Positions 8,196 to 16,885 of a DNA stretch of 64,000 bases are shown in pieces. The position numbers were made by a program, and so were the translations under genes. Each line of letters starts with the position of its first letter. The first letter of the stretch is position 1. Source of the stretch: Corynebacterium efficiens YS-314 (GTDB taxonomy: Bacteria > Actinomycetota > Actinomycetes > Mycobacteriales > Mycobacteriaceae); contig NC_004369.1 of NCBI RefSeq assembly GCF_000011305.1, positions 1,116,001 to 1,180,000 of the forward strand, written 5' to 3'. The notes under the pieces are model-generated. The model was not told where the DNA came from. It ran no database searches and saw nothing but the letters and a program-made list of their open reading frames with translations.

Positions 8196-8873
8196 ATGAC
8201 CACGGCATTGGGAGTATCGACGCAGCTGGCCACAGAGATCATGGAACGCATTGACAGGGGAGAGGTGGCCCCCGGCACCCAGTTGCTGGAGATCCCGCTG
8301 GCTGAGGAGCTCGGGTGTTCCCGCAACACCCTGCGCGAGGCCTTCCGGATACTGGCCAGGGATGGCCTGGTGGACCACATCCCCAACCGGGGCGTGTTCG
8401 TCCACTCCTTCACCCACGAGGACGTGGCTGATCTCTACGCCTACCGCCTCTTCATCGAACCCGCCGTGATCCGTCAGGCCGAGCATTCCCCCCATCTGGA
8501 TGACTGTCTTCTCCGCATGGAGGAGGCCTACCGGGCTGCGTGCGCGGCGGTGGAGGAGCAGGACTGGCACCGGGTGGGGATGTTCAACACCGCCTTCCAC
8601 CAGGCACTGGTCGATATCGCCGGGGTGAGACGCCTGTCCGTGGATGCCCGCAAGGTCCTGGTGCTGGCCCGGATCGGCTTCATCTCCACCGGCGGCGGTC
8701 GGAAAACCCACGGGCCCTATGTGGAGAAGAACCGCCAGCTGCTCAACCTGATGAGGCAGCGCAGGTTCTCCGAGGCGGAGTCCTTTCTGCGCGGTTATCT
8801 CGAACACTCCCGGAACAACCTCCTCGAGCTGCTGCCCGCCGATGAAACGACCGCCACAAAAACCTACGGGTAA
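8196..8873 (+). CDS. GntR family transcriptional regulator, FCD (FadR) subfamily
   Basis: 225-residue DNA-binding regulator. The winged helix-turn-helix covers about residues 1-75, with LLEIPLAEELGCSRNTLREAFRILARDGLVDHIPNRGVFV, the standard GntR signature. The FCD ligand domain follows with DLYAYRLFIEPAVIRQA, FHQALVDIAG and a late histidine in YLEHSRNN; FCD domains usually bind a carboxylate with a metal held by His/Asp. Divergent from the pxp operon, so it most likely senses pyroglutamate or a metabolite of it and plays the part that the IclR-type KipR plays in Bacillus. I choose ATG 8196, preceded by a GGGGG run; ATG 8175 is possible. Confidence 0.85.
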   Translation: MTTALGVSTQLATEIMERIDRGEVAPGTQLLEIPLAEELGCSRNTLREAFRILARDGLVDHIPNRGVFVHSFTHEDVADLYAYRLFIEPAVIRQAEHSPHLDDCLLRMEEAYRAACAAVEEQDWHRVGMFNTAFHQALVDIAGVRRLSVDARKVLVLARIGFISTGGGRKTHGPYVEKNRQLLNLMRQRRFSEAESFLRGYLEHSRNNLLELLPADETTATKTYG

Positions 8874-9038
8874 AAATGCACTAATATGGATAGCTCAGCT
8901 GCGATATCCTGCACTACGCTCCGATACCCTCCGCTACCCGGTGATGATGCACGGGGTGACCCCGTCGACACAGCAGGGCATGGGTTAGGATTTCCTGCAG
9001 GATCGTGTCAGAGAACGCCAGAGAAGGAGTCAGTATTC

Positions 9039-10301
9039 ATGGCCTTCGGGTTTTTCGGACGACGTTTCAGAAAGAACCGCCGGGAGGAACCGGTGGAACA
9101 TTCTGCTGCGCCGGAAAACACCCCTGATGACACCAATCCGGACTTCACCCCCGTTCCTGGCCGACGACCGGGAGACCCGGTGGAGCAGAAGGTCGAGCGG
9201 GATGGCAACGGCATCCTCACCCCGGCGGATTTCCTCCCCGACACTGACCTGCCCCAGCTCAACCGCTCCCGGGCGAACATGCTCCGCCGCGAACTGGAAT
9301 ACCGTTTCGCTCTGAAGGATGCCCAGATCACCATTGATGGTGCCTCCGCCATGGTGCACCGACCCGATGGTGGTGCAGCGCATGTCTCCCTGCGGACCCT
9401 GGCAATGAACGCCGCGGGCCTGGATGATCTGGGCCAGTTGCCCGAGCTGGTCGACAACTTCGTGCACGGCACCCTCGCCGATGCCACCCTGAGCACCCTG
9501 TCCACGGCGGATCTGTACAAGAGCCTGCGCCTGCGCCTGCTGCCCAACCCGGAGCAGGGCGACAGCATCCTGGAGACCAGCGATGGTGTGGAACGCCAGA
9601 TCCGGGAGACATCCGTGCTGCGGGACTTCACCTCGGATACCTCCATCGCCCTGGTCCTGGACACCGAGCACGCCATCCGCATCCAACCCCTACATGAGCT
9701 GGAGGAGTTCGATTCCCTCGATGCCCTGGAACGGGCGGCCGATCGCAACACCTGGCAGGAACTGCTGGACGCGGATGTGGATGTCACCTACTTCAACAAC
9801 GATGAAGGCGGTGAGGGCTCGGATTTCTGGGCGTTTGAATCCTCGTCCTACTACCTGGGCAGCTCGCCGCTGTTCCTCACGGATTTGTTGCACCGCTGGG
9901 CCCCGGACCTGGATCAGAGCAGGGGTGTGATCTTCGCCGTCCCGGACCGTGATCTCCTCATCGCCCGGCCTGTCACCACCGGTGAGAACCTCATGAACGG
10001 CATCACCTCCATGGTGCGCATCGCCATGCGTTTCGGTCTGGGCAACCCCACCTCGATCAGTCCCCGGCTGCACCTGCTGTATGACAACCAGATCAATACC
10101 TTCACCGACTACCGGATCATCGAACCCACCGAGGATGAGGAATGGGCCGTCCCCACCGCCGACGCCCCCCAGCCGGGGTCCATCGGTATTGAGGTCCGAC
10201 CGGATGCCTACCTCATGGAGATGCTCCAGCAGGACGGGTTCGGGGACAGTTTCGATGATTTCGGCCCCCGTGACCTGGGGCCCGACGACTTCCGCTACTG
10301 A
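9039..10301 (+). CDS. Conserved hypothetical acidic protein, possibly DUF1444/YtpQ-like
   Basis: 420-residue soluble protein that I cannot name with certainty. It starts with a short basic segment (GFFGRRFRKNRR), then an acidic, proline-rich stretch, then a long alpha/beta region containing ANMLRRELEYRFALKDAQIT, TSIALVLDTEHAIRIQ and GVIFAVPDRDLLIARPV. The last motif recalls DUF1444 proteins (Bacillus YtpQ), a weak resemblance. The C-terminal tail is very acidic (FGDSFDDFGPRDLGPDDFRY). No signal peptide or membrane helix. ATG 9039 follows GAAGGAGT with nine bases of spacing; codons upstream are poorly coding. It is convergent with fum. Confidence 0.7.
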   Translation: MAFGFFGRRFRKNRREEPVEHSAAPENTPDDTNPDFTPVPGRRPGDPVEQKVERDGNGILTPADFLPDTDLPQLNRSRANMLRRELEYRFALKDAQITIDGASAMVHRPDGGAAHVSLRTLAMNAAGLDDLGQLPELVDNFVHGTLADATLSTLSTADLYKSLRLRLLPNPEQGDSILETSDGVERQIRETSVLRDFTSDTSIALVLDTEHAIRIQPLHELEEFDSLDALERAADRNTWQELLDADVDVTYFNNDEGGEGSDFWAFESSSYYLGSSPLFLTDLLHRWAPDLDQSRGVIFAVPDRDLLIARPVTTGENLMNGITSMVRIAMRFGLGNPTSISPRLHLLYDNQINTFTDYRIIEPTEDEEWAVPTADAPQPGSIGIEVRPDAYLMEMLQQDGFGDSFDDFGPRDLGPDDFRY

Positions 10302-10349
10302 CCACGGAGCCCATCAGCCACACCGGCAGGCCACTCAGGGACCAAACAG

Positions 10350-10383
10350 AAAAAAGGGGCAGGGCACCGAAGTGCCCTGCCCC
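10350..10383 (-). terminator. Rho-independent terminator of fum
   Basis: A perfect 12-bp stem (GGGGCAGGGCAC with its complement) closes a CGAA loop. Read on the minus strand the hairpin is followed by six T residues, so it terminates fum. On the plus strand there is no T-run, though it may still slow readthrough from the upstream gene. Confidence 0.88.
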
Positions 10384-10407
10384 TCCTCGTGGTGGCTAAA
10401 CGCGTGT

Positions 10408-11817
10408 TTAGAACTTCTGCTTGCGGTCGGTGTTGGCCATCGCGAGAACGTCCAGACGCTTGTCCAGCTCCTCCTCGGTCAGCTTCTCACCGTCGACAAA
10501 GCCCATGTCGATGACGGTCTGGCGGATGGTCTTGCCCTCTGCCAGCGCAGCCTTGGCGACCTTCGCGGCGGCTTCGTAGCCGATTGCGGAGTTCAGCGGA
10601 GTGACAATGGACGGGGAGGACTCGGCCAGCTGCTTCATGTGCTCCTCGTTGGGAACAATGCCGTCAACCAGGCGGGTGGCGAACACGCGCGCGGTGTTGG
10701 CCAGCAGGCGGGCGGACTCAAGGACGTTGCGGGCCATCACGGGGATGAACACGTTGAGCTCGAACTGGCCCTGGCTGCCGGCGAAGGCGACAGCGGCGTC
10801 GTTGCCGATGACCTGGGCGGAGACCTGGGTGGCGGTCTCGCACAGGACGGGGTTGACCTTGCCCGGCATGATGGAGGAACCCGGCTGCAGGTCGGGCAGC
10901 TGGATCTCGCCGAGGCCGGTCAGCGGGCCGGAGCCCATGAGGCGGATGTCGTTGGCGATCTTGTAGAGGGAGACGGCGACAACGCGCATCGCGCCGGAGA
11001 ACTCGACGAGGGCGTCGCGGTTGGCCTGTGCCTCGAAGTGGTTGGCTGCCTCCTGCAGCTGGGTGACGCCGGTGAGCTCGACGAGCTCGGCGACAACCTT
11101 GCCACCGAAGTCGGCGGAGGTGTTGATGCCGGTGCCGACGGCGGTACCACCGATGGCCAGCTCACCCAGACGTGGCAGGGTGGCCTCGATGCGCTCGATG
11201 CCGAGCTGGATCTGGCGTGCGTAGCCGCCGAACTCCTGGCCCAGGGTGACCGGGACGGCGTCCATGAGGTGGGTGCGGCCGGACTTGACCACGGAATCCC
11301 ACTCGTTGGCCTTCTTGGCCAGGGACTCGTGCAGCACCTTCAGGCCCGGGATCAGGTCATTGACGGCTGCCTCGGTGGCGGCGACGTGGGTCGCGGTGGG
11401 GAAGGTGTCATTGGAGGACTGGCCCATGTTGACATCGTCGTTAGGGTGGACCTCGGTGCCGTTGGCCTTCGCGATGGAGGCGATGACCTCGTTGGTGTTC
11501 ATGTTGGAGGAGGTGCCGGAACCGGTCTGGAAGACGTCGATCGGGAACTCGGCATCATGCTTGCCGGTGGCGATCTCCTTGCCGGCGGCGATGATGGCGT
11601 CGGCCTTGGCGGCATCCAGGGCACCGGAGTCCTTGTTCACCTGCGCGCAGGCTGCCTTCAGCAGGCCCATCGCGCGGATCTGTGCGGATTCCAGACCACG
11701 GCCAGAGATGGGGAAGTTCTCCACGGCACGCTGGGTCTGTGCACGCCACAGAGCCTGTGCGGGGACCTTCACTTCACCCATGGTGTCGTGTTCAATACGG
11801 AATTCCTGCTCGGTCAT
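10408..11817 (-). CDS. fum: Fumarate hydratase, class II
   Basis: Interconverts fumarate and malate in the TCA cycle as a cytoplasmic homotetramer with no iron-sulfur cluster. The 469-residue protein carries the family signature [11 protein letters not shown] at about residue 315, plus [14 protein letters not shown] and [18 protein letters not shown] of the active site. The N-terminus [19 protein letters not shown] is that of the fumarase/aspartase superfamily; the substrate assignment to fumarase rests on overall similarity. Start ATG 11817 is preferred; ATG 11829 is also in frame and neither has a strong ribosome site. It is transcribed alone and ends at a strong terminator. Confidence 0.94.
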   Translation of the reverse strand: MTEQEFRIEHDTMGEVKVPAQALWRAQTQRAVENFPISGRGLESAQIRAMGLLKAACAQVNKDSGALDAAKADAIIAAGKEIATGKHDAEFPIDVFQTGSGTSSNMNTNEVIASIAKANGTEVHPNDDVNMGQSSNDTFPTATHVAATEAAVNDLIPGLKVLHESLAKKANEWDSVVKSGRTHLMDAVPVTLGQEFGGYARQIQLGIERIEATLPRLGELAIGGTAVGTGINTSADFGGKVVAELVELTGVTQLQEAANHFEAQANRDALVEFSGAMRVVAVSLYKIANDIRLMGSGPLTGLGEIQLPDLQPGSSIMPGKVNPVLCETATQVSAQVIGNDAAVAFAGSQGQFELNVFIPVMARNVLESARLLANTARVFATRLVDGIVPNEEHMKQLAESSPSIVTPLNSAIGYEAAAKVAKAALAEGKTIRQTVIDMGFVDGEKLTEEELDKRLDVLAMANTDRKQKF

Positions 11818-11863
11818 GAAATCACTCATTTCTAGCGTCGAGTTAAATATGGCTGGAGCCAAG

Positions 11864-11880
11864 CTTACCCGGCCGGTAAG
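11864..11880. promoter_or_regulatory. Inverted repeat upstream of fum
   Basis: CTTACC and GGTAAG separated by CGGCC, 47 bases upstream of the fum start. It could be a repressor or activator site in the fum promoter. No known regulator assigned. Confidence 0.3.
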
Positions 11881-12040
11881 TGATTCTCACCGGCATGTCA
11901 ACGGAAAGTGGTCTGGGTCCACAACAATTATGGCGCACGCCGGTGTGGCCCGGTGGAATATGGTGTGGTAATTCACCGGCGGGGTGTCTCCACGGGGTGC
12001 CTGCCCACCGGATGCAACCAGGCCAGCCCGGAAACGACGC

Positions 12041-12056
12041 TAATATACACAGTGTG
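12041..12056 (+). promoter_or_regulatory. Candidate promoter and operator of the second GntR gene
   Basis: TAATAT resembles a -10 hexamer and is followed at once by CACAGTGTG, a short palindrome with a central G. The start codon is 24 bases further on. The overlap of -10 and palindrome suggests autoregulation, unproven. Confidence 0.35.
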
Positions 12057-12079
12057 CACGGACCACCGAGGAGTAGACC

Positions 12080-12844
12080 ATGACTGATCACCGCGGTGAT
12101 GTTGAGACCGTTGATCCACAGGCGATGCCTGAGGATGAATTCCGGGACAGTTTGCGTCGGCTCCTGATGCGCAGCCTGGGGGTGGATGACCGCGGGGATT
12201 CGCTGGTGGCGCAGATCGCCGGTGATGTGGGTCTGCGGATCATCGAGGGCGAGCTGCTGCCCGGGGATGAGGTCAACTCCGTGGATCTGGCCAAGCAGTT
12301 CGGCACCAGCCGCACCCCGGTGCGTGAGGCGCTGTTGATGTTGGAGAAACACCGCATGGTTGAGGTGCCGGCGCGTCGTCGGCCGCGTGTGTCCGGTTTC
12401 CTCGATGTGCCGATCCGGGAGCTCTACCATGCGCGTGCGCTGCTGACCGGGTTCATGTCGGAGGCGGTGTGCCTCAACTGGCAGGGCGGTGACCTCGACC
12501 CGATGCGGGCCCAGGTGGACAATATGGGTGCAGCCTGGAGAAATGATGACGTCAATGCGTTCTTCTGGGCGAGTATCTCCTTCGGTGAGGCGGCCACGGA
12601 GATCGCCGGCAACAGCCTGATCGCCGGTTTCATCGATTCCATCGGCATGTCCAGTCTGCGTCTGCGGCGCAAATCCATGGCGCTGCCCGGGCGCATGGAG
12701 GAGTCCTACCAGGATCATGTGCGTCTGCTGCGTGCCTTCGAACGCCGTGACCGCCAGCTCGCCCGTGCCCTGTCGATGGGCATCATCCGGGACGCCTACC
12801 TGGCGTTGACGGGGGAGAGCCCCTCCACCTGGCAGTTCAGCTAG
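12080..12844 (+). CDS. GntR family transcriptional regulator, FCD subfamily
   Basis: 254-residue regulator. A 40-residue acidic leader precedes the winged helix (about residues 45-105) with SVDLAKQFGTSRTPVREALLMLEKHRMVEV, then an FCD-like helical ligand domain beginning near VPIRELYHARALL. A late histidine sits in SYQDHVRLLRAFERRD, but the usual metal-ligand pattern is incomplete, so the effector is unclear. ATG 12080 has GAGGAG eight bases upstream. It is convergent with the decayed TRAP / CoA-transferase locus and may once have regulated it; it could now act elsewhere. Confidence 0.83.
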   Translation: MTDHRGDVETVDPQAMPEDEFRDSLRRLLMRSLGVDDRGDSLVAQIAGDVGLRIIEGELLPGDEVNSVDLAKQFGTSRTPVREALLMLEKHRMVEVPARRRPRVSGFLDVPIRELYHARALLTGFMSEAVCLNWQGGDLDPMRAQVDNMGAAWRNDDVNAFFWASISFGEAATEIAGNSLIAGFIDSIGMSSLRLRRKSMALPGRMEESYQDHVRLLRAFERRDRQLARALSMGIIRDAYLALTGESPSTWQFS

Positions 12845-12847
12845 GGG

Positions 12848-12858
12848 GCTTGTCGACG
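12848..12858 (+). repeat. GCTTRTCGACG motif copy, after GntR stop
   Basis: G variant, forward. Begins four bases after the regulator's stop codon and precedes the hairpin at 12861. Confidence 0.75.
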
Positions 12859-12860
12859 AA

Positions 12861-12900
12861 CAACCCAGCCCGTCCCCACAGAAGGGGACGGGCTGGGTTG
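12861..12900. terminator. Bidirectional terminator-like hairpin
   Basis: A perfect 17-bp stem, CAACCCAGCCCGTCCCC with its complement, closes a six-base loop. It lies between two convergent genes and probably stops both. The GCTTRTCGACG motif sits two bases upstream of it. Confidence 0.82.
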
Positions 12901-12919
12901 TTGTGGCGGGGCAGGGGGA

Positions 12920-13690
12920 TTAGTCCACCGCCATCTCCTGGCGCGGTGCGACGACGATGCCGGAGGCCAGCAGGTCGTCGATATCGGAGGAGGATTTACC
13001 CAGCACGGTGCGCAGGATGTTGGTGGTGTGCTCACCCAGCGCCGGTGGGAAGGAATCCGCCCCGCGGGGGTTGCGGGAGAGTTTGATGGGGTTGCCCAGG
13101 GTCTTCACGGAGGAGCCATTGCCGTCCTCCAGTTCCACAACCATCTCGCGGTGGAGCACCTGCGGGGATGCGAGGGCCAGGTCGAGGGTGTTGACCATGC
13201 CGACGGGGATGCCGGCCTTGTTGAACAGCTGGACCCATTCGGCGGTGTCGCGGGTGAGGAAGGCCGGTTCGATGATGGCCCACAGCTCCTCCTTGTGCTT
13301 GAGCCGGTCCCGGTTGAGGGTGAAGCGGGGGTCGTCGATAAGCTCCGGGTGGCCGAGCACCTCAGCCATGGCCTTCCACATGCGCTCGGTGTTGGCGGTG
13401 GTGACGATGTCGCGTCCGTCGCCGGCGGTGAACTGGCGGTAGGTGGGGATGGCGTCGTGGCCGCTGCCCTGGCGGCCCGGGACATCACCGGATTCCAGGT
13501 AGTAGGTGCCCTGGATCGGGGTGTTCATGCCGAACCGCATGACCACATCCAGGAACACGTTGATCACCATGTCCAGGGTGGCCGCCGCGCCCAGGGAGAT
13601 GGAGAGCCGGATCAGGACTGTGACCGCGAGGTCGATGCCACGGATGAGTCCATTCGACCTCTCCGTCGTGGTGTTGTGAGTGGTACTCAT
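12920..13690 (-). pseudogene. In-frame remnant: start of TRAP small permease (DctQ) joined to C-terminal half of a family III CoA-transferase
   Basis: The 256-residue frame is a chimera. Residues 1 to about 60 look like the start of a DctQ protein: one hydrophobic helix, then VFLDVVMRFGMNTPIQGT, the family's first helix-loop pattern. From about residue 64 (YLESGDVPGRQGSGHDAIP) to the end it is the back half of a CaiB/BaiF CoA-transferase, with FTAGDGRDIVTTANTERMW, IEPAFLTRDTAEWV and KAGIPVGMVN. A complete CoA-transferase has about 390-400 residues; the front half with the catalytic aspartate is missing. A deletion removing most of dctQ, all of dctM and the front of the transferase explains it. 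AAGGA precedes ATG 13690, so a product may still be made. Confidence 0.72.
13333..13343 (-). repeat. GCTTRTCGACG motif copy, in the CoA-transferase remnant
   Basis: A variant, reverse. Lies in the coding part of the remnant. Confidence 0.7.
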
Positions 13691-13734
13691 GTCAATCCTT
13701 ACGCAGTGAGTGCTGGTGTTGTGTGGTCAGGGCG

Positions 13735-13839
13735 TTACGGGAGCTCGTTGAAGATCTCCTCGTTGAGCCTGTCGGCCCACGTCTGGAGATCTACGGACTC
13801 ATCCCCCAGGGCGGTGGCCCATTCCTGGTGGTTGGCATT
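13735..13839 (-). pseudogene. Out-of-frame C-terminal tail of dctP
   Basis: Directly after the dctP stop the next frame encodes 34 codons with the high-GC third positions of real genes, ending ADRLNEEIFNELP and TAA. This reads as the lost end of DctP. One inserted base near GGTTAATGCC would explain the shift. The restored stop lies 44 bases before the dctQ start, normal operon spacing. Confidence 0.6.
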
Positions 13840-15004
13840 AACCGCCGTCATACCCCAGCTCCTCGAGGATGCCGACCCACTTCTCGCACAGCTGCTCGTA
13901 CTCGGTGACCGCGGCCTCCGAGTCGGAGACCACAGCCGGTGGGTTGTCGATCATGTTCTGGCGCACGCCCTCGAAGTGGGTATCCAGTGCCTGCTGGAGA
14001 TCCGCCTCAGGAGTGATGTAGTTCAGGGACATGGAGTCCTGCTCCTGGTGGAAACGCTTCTGCTCATCGAAGTAGCCGGTGTAGTAGATCTTGAGGAACT
14101 CCGCACGGTTGTCATCGAACGCGGCCTTCTGCTCCGGGGTGAGGGATTCCATGAAGTCAGTGGAGGAGGCCAGTGAGATGGAACTCCACCCGGGGAAGTC
14201 AACCTTGGTGAAGTTCTTGCCGATCTCCCACAGGCCCAGGCCGGTCATGTCCGGTTCGCCGCCGACGAAGCAGTCGACCACGCCACGCTCAAAACCTTCG
14301 TAGATCTCGGCGCCGGACAGGGTCACCGGAGTCATGCCGAGCGCGGTGACGGCGTCGGAGTAGAGCTCGCCGCCGACACGGACGCGCTTACCCTGGGCAT
14401 CGGCGAGTGATTCCACGGGATCCTTGCACAGCAGCTGGTAGTTGTCGTGGTTCTGGAAACGGGGGAGCAGGGGATAGATACCCTGGCTCTCCAGCTCCTC
14501 GGAGATCTCCGGGTGGTTGTAGGACCACTCGATCAGGGCGGCCGCATTGGCGAGCAGGCCGACGACGGGCCGTTCATCACCGCCGTACCCCATCTGGGAT
14601 GCCCAGGCATCAATCGGGAAGGAGGCCGGGGTGTAGGCCATACCCAGGTAACCCAGGTCGATGACACCCCCGGTGAGGCTGGTGGCCACCTCCGGCTGCT
14701 TGACCAGGGAATCGGCGAAGAAGTTCTCGAAGGTCAGTTCACCGTTGGAATCCTCGGTGACCACGTCACCAAACTGGGTCATCGCGGTGCTCATCATGTG
14801 GTCGGGACCGTAGGGCGGATTCGCCTTGACCACGATGCTCTCGCCAGCGGCGGGTGACCCTTCGACAGCCTGGCTGCCCTCGTTGAGGCCGCCGCCCCCA
14901 CAGGCGGTCAGGGTCAGTGCGGAGACGGAGAGCACGGCCGCGGTGGACAGGAGACCACGGTTGGAACGACCGGGACGGGCAGCCGACTTGGAACCAGAAA
15001 GCAT
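13838..15004 (-). CDS. TRAP transporter substrate-binding lipoprotein DctP, frameshifted near its C-terminus
   Basis: 388-residue extracytoplasmic solute receptor of the DctP type. The N-terminus is a lipoprotein signal: a basic region, a hydrophobic stretch and the lipobox LTAC at about residues 32-35, followed by a GGGG linker. Later features are KANPPYGPDHMMSTAM, ADAQGKRVRVGGELYSDAVTALGMTPVTLSGAEIYEGFERGVVDCFVGG (the receptor core) and LASSTDFMESLTPEQKAAFDD. ATG 15004 has GGGGAA upstream. The natural end is probably out of frame just downstream, so the encoded protein loses about 34 residues. Its permease partners are missing, so uptake through it is unlikely now. Ligand unknown, presumably an organic acid. 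Confidence 0.82.
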   Translation of the reverse strand: MLSGSKSAARPGRSNRGLLSTAAVLSVSALTLTACGGGGLNEGSQAVEGSPAAGESIVVKANPPYGPDHMMSTAMTQFGDVVTEDSNGELTFENFFADSLVKQPEVATSLTGGVIDLGYLGMAYTPASFPIDAWASQMGYGGDERPVVGLLANAAALIEWSYNHPEISEELESQGIYPLLPRFQNHDNYQLLCKDPVESLADAQGKRVRVGGELYSDAVTALGMTPVTLSGAEIYEGFERGVVDCFVGGEPDMTGLGLWEIGKNFTKVDFPGWSSISLASSTDFMESLTPEQKAAFDDNRAEFLKIYYTGYFDEQKRFHQEQDSMSLNYITPEADLQQALDTHFEGVRQNMIDNPPAVVSDSEAAVTEYEQLCEKWVGILEELGYDGG

Positions 15005-15175
15005 GGTATTTCCCCGTTGGGTAAGTGAACCGAAATCAGTAGGTGTCGACAGTTTGGAATTGTGACGCGGTTCACGCAAGTGGTTTGGTTCACTTTGGAA
15101 GTGTTTTGTCACCCCCATCTCTCCATGGGGAAACGGGGTGCGGTTAGCGATCCATTCTTTTTGATTCTAGGGAGA

Positions 15176-15190
15176 TTAACTCCAGGTTAA
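15176..15190. promoter_or_regulatory. Inverted repeat upstream of dctP
   Basis: TTAACTCCAGGTTAA: perfect five-base arms with a five-base spacer, 172 bases before the dctP start. Possible regulator site. Confidence 0.28.
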
Positions 15191-15393
15191 ACCTATCAGT
15201 GCAGTTTAATTGCGCCTTGGCGGTGCCGTATGCCGCCTGGGAACCGTTCCGGGTCCGGTGAAACCCCACCTTTTTCTTGGTGTCCGCTCACATTCATGGA
15301 AGGAATATGCCCCATCCGGGCTCTTTGGAGGCGCAGACGCTCCTGGGAGTTCGGGGGTGGAGGAATAAGCTCTAGCCCACGGGGGTCTCTCTC

Positions 15394-15408
15394 CGACCCT
15401 TAGGGTCG
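15394..15408. promoter_or_regulatory. Inverted repeat in the dctP-glpX interval
   Basis: CGACCCTTAGGGTCG: seven-base arms around one T. It is followed by GTCGAC overlap. Could be an operator; no gene-specific evidence. Confidence 0.28.
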
Positions 15409-15615
15409 ACAGATTGGCGCTGTAATTCGGTGGGTGAACAACCCATTAACCGACCCGATACACCCTTCCCGCCGCATAGGAGGGCAGGAAAGGGGGGCTG
15501 GTTGTCAGACGGAACCGCGGGCACTCTGGTTGGGGGAGGGGTTCGTCGTCAAGCATCCACCGGCAGGGCGCCCACCTGCGGGGTGTCAGCCGGTGGGTGC
15601 CCGTACGCCCGGAAT

Positions 15616-16617
15616 CTACACGGTGTAGTCGACGACGGAGTATTCCTGCAGCTTGGACAGCTGGTGTACGGACTCGATGTGGCGGATGGTGCCGGACTTG
15701 GAACGCATGACCAGGGAACGGGTGGTCGCACCGTTGGCGCGGTAGGACACGCCACGGAGCATGTCGCCGTTGGTCAGGCCGGTGGCCACGAAGTAGCAGT
15801 TGTCGGAGGTGACCAGGTCGTTGGTGTGCAGGACGCGGTCCAGCTCCAGGCCTGCGTCCAGTGCCTTGCGACGCTCGAAGTCATTCATCGGTGCCAGGAT
15901 GCCCTGGATCTCGCCGCCCATGCATTTCATGGCGCAGGCGGTGATGATGCCCTCCGGGGTGCCACCGGTACCCATCATGATGTCCACGGAGTTGGTGTCC
16001 TGGGCGGCTGCCACGGCACCGGCGACGTCACCGTCGGAGATGAGGCGGACCTTGGCGCCGGCGCGACGGATGTCGGCGATGAGGTCGGTGTGGCGGGGGC
16101 GGTCGAGGACCACGACGGTGACATCGGAGGCGCTGATGCCCTTGGCCTTGGCCACCGCGTTGATATTGTGTGCGACAGGGGCCTCGATGTCGACCTTGCC
16201 GGCGGCTTCGCGGCCGACGGCGAGCTTCTTCATGTAGAACACGGCGGACGGGTCATACATGGAGCCACGCTCTGAGGCGGCCAGGACGGTGATGGCATTG
16301 GGGCGACCCTCGGCCATCAGGGTGGTGCCGTCCACCGGGTCAACCGCGATGTCGACCTCGGGGCCGAAACCGGTGCCCACCTCTTCACCGTTGTAGAGCA
16401 TCGGGGCTTCGTCCTTCTCGCCCTCACCGATGACGATGACACCCTTCATGCTGACCGAGTTGATGAGCTGACGCATGGCATCCACAGCGGCGCCGTCGCC
16501 CTCGTTCTTCATGCCACGGCCAACCCAGCGTCCGGCTGCCAGTGCTGCGGCCTCCGTAACACGGACCAGTTCCATGGCCAGGTTACGGTCCGGTTGCTCG
16601 GGGTGAAGTGCGTTCAT
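15616..16617 (-). CDS. glpX: Fructose-1,6-bisphosphatase, class II
   Basis: Hydrolyses fructose 1,6-bisphosphate in gluconeogenesis; in corynebacteria the class II enzyme is the main one for growth on acids. The 333-residue protein has the metal-binding signatures [12 protein letters not shown] (about residues 63-74) and VDPVDGTT (residues 92-99), and the later [24 protein letters not shown] 16617 has AGGAGG nine bases upstream, and the next residues ([22 protein letters not shown]) are the family start. Upstream in-frame codons belong to the leader. Transcribed alone, divergent from the DUF4245 gene. Confidence 0.94.
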   Translation of the reverse strand: MNALHPEQPDRNLAMELVRVTEAAALAAGRWVGRGMKNEGDGAAVDAMRQLINSVSMKGVIVIGEGEKDEAPMLYNGEEVGTGFGPEVDIAVDPVDGTTLMAEGRPNAITVLAASERGSMYDPSAVFYMKKLAVGREAAGKVDIEAPVAHNINAVAKAKGISASDVTVVVLDRPRHTDLIADIRRAGAKVRLISDGDVAGAVAAAQDTNSVDIMMGTGGTPEGIITACAMKCMGGEIQGILAPMNDFERRKALDAGLELDRVLHTNDLVTSDNCYFVATGLTNGDMLRGVSYRANGATTRSLVMRSKSGTIRHIESVHQLSKLQEYSVVDYTV

Positions 16618-16885
16618 AGTGGGGGCCTCCTGAAGCCGGTGAAAAACATTGAAGATCTTTTGACGATAGCGACGATAGCGGAGTGAACAACCCGGTCCCG
16701 GACGTGACACAGGCGTGGGAAACGCCGGTGATCTCATCCCGGGGGTGGGTACGCCTCTATTGTGGGGCACGGATCCCACCCATGCTGGGTTGACCCGTGA
16801 CCTTCCCTATTCTTGCACCTTTTCAGGTGTCTGTTTGGTTTTACCGCACCCGAAAGAGGGAGGAGGGTATTTTTCGTGCCATACT

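Larger units (their letters stand above)
15005..15615. other. Gene-free interval upstream of dctP
   Basis: 611 bases without a convincing gene. It holds two inverted repeats: TTAAC and GTTAA around five bases at 15176-15190, and CGACCCT with AGGGTCG around one T at 15394-15408. The part next to dctP presumably carries its promoter. Small open frames near 15434 have poor coding character. I see no RNA gene in it. Confidence 0.5.

Noticed and set aside
15434..15628. Small plus-strand frame in the dctP-glpX gap.
   Set aside because: No ribosome site, poor coding composition, overlaps the end of glpX on the other strand.
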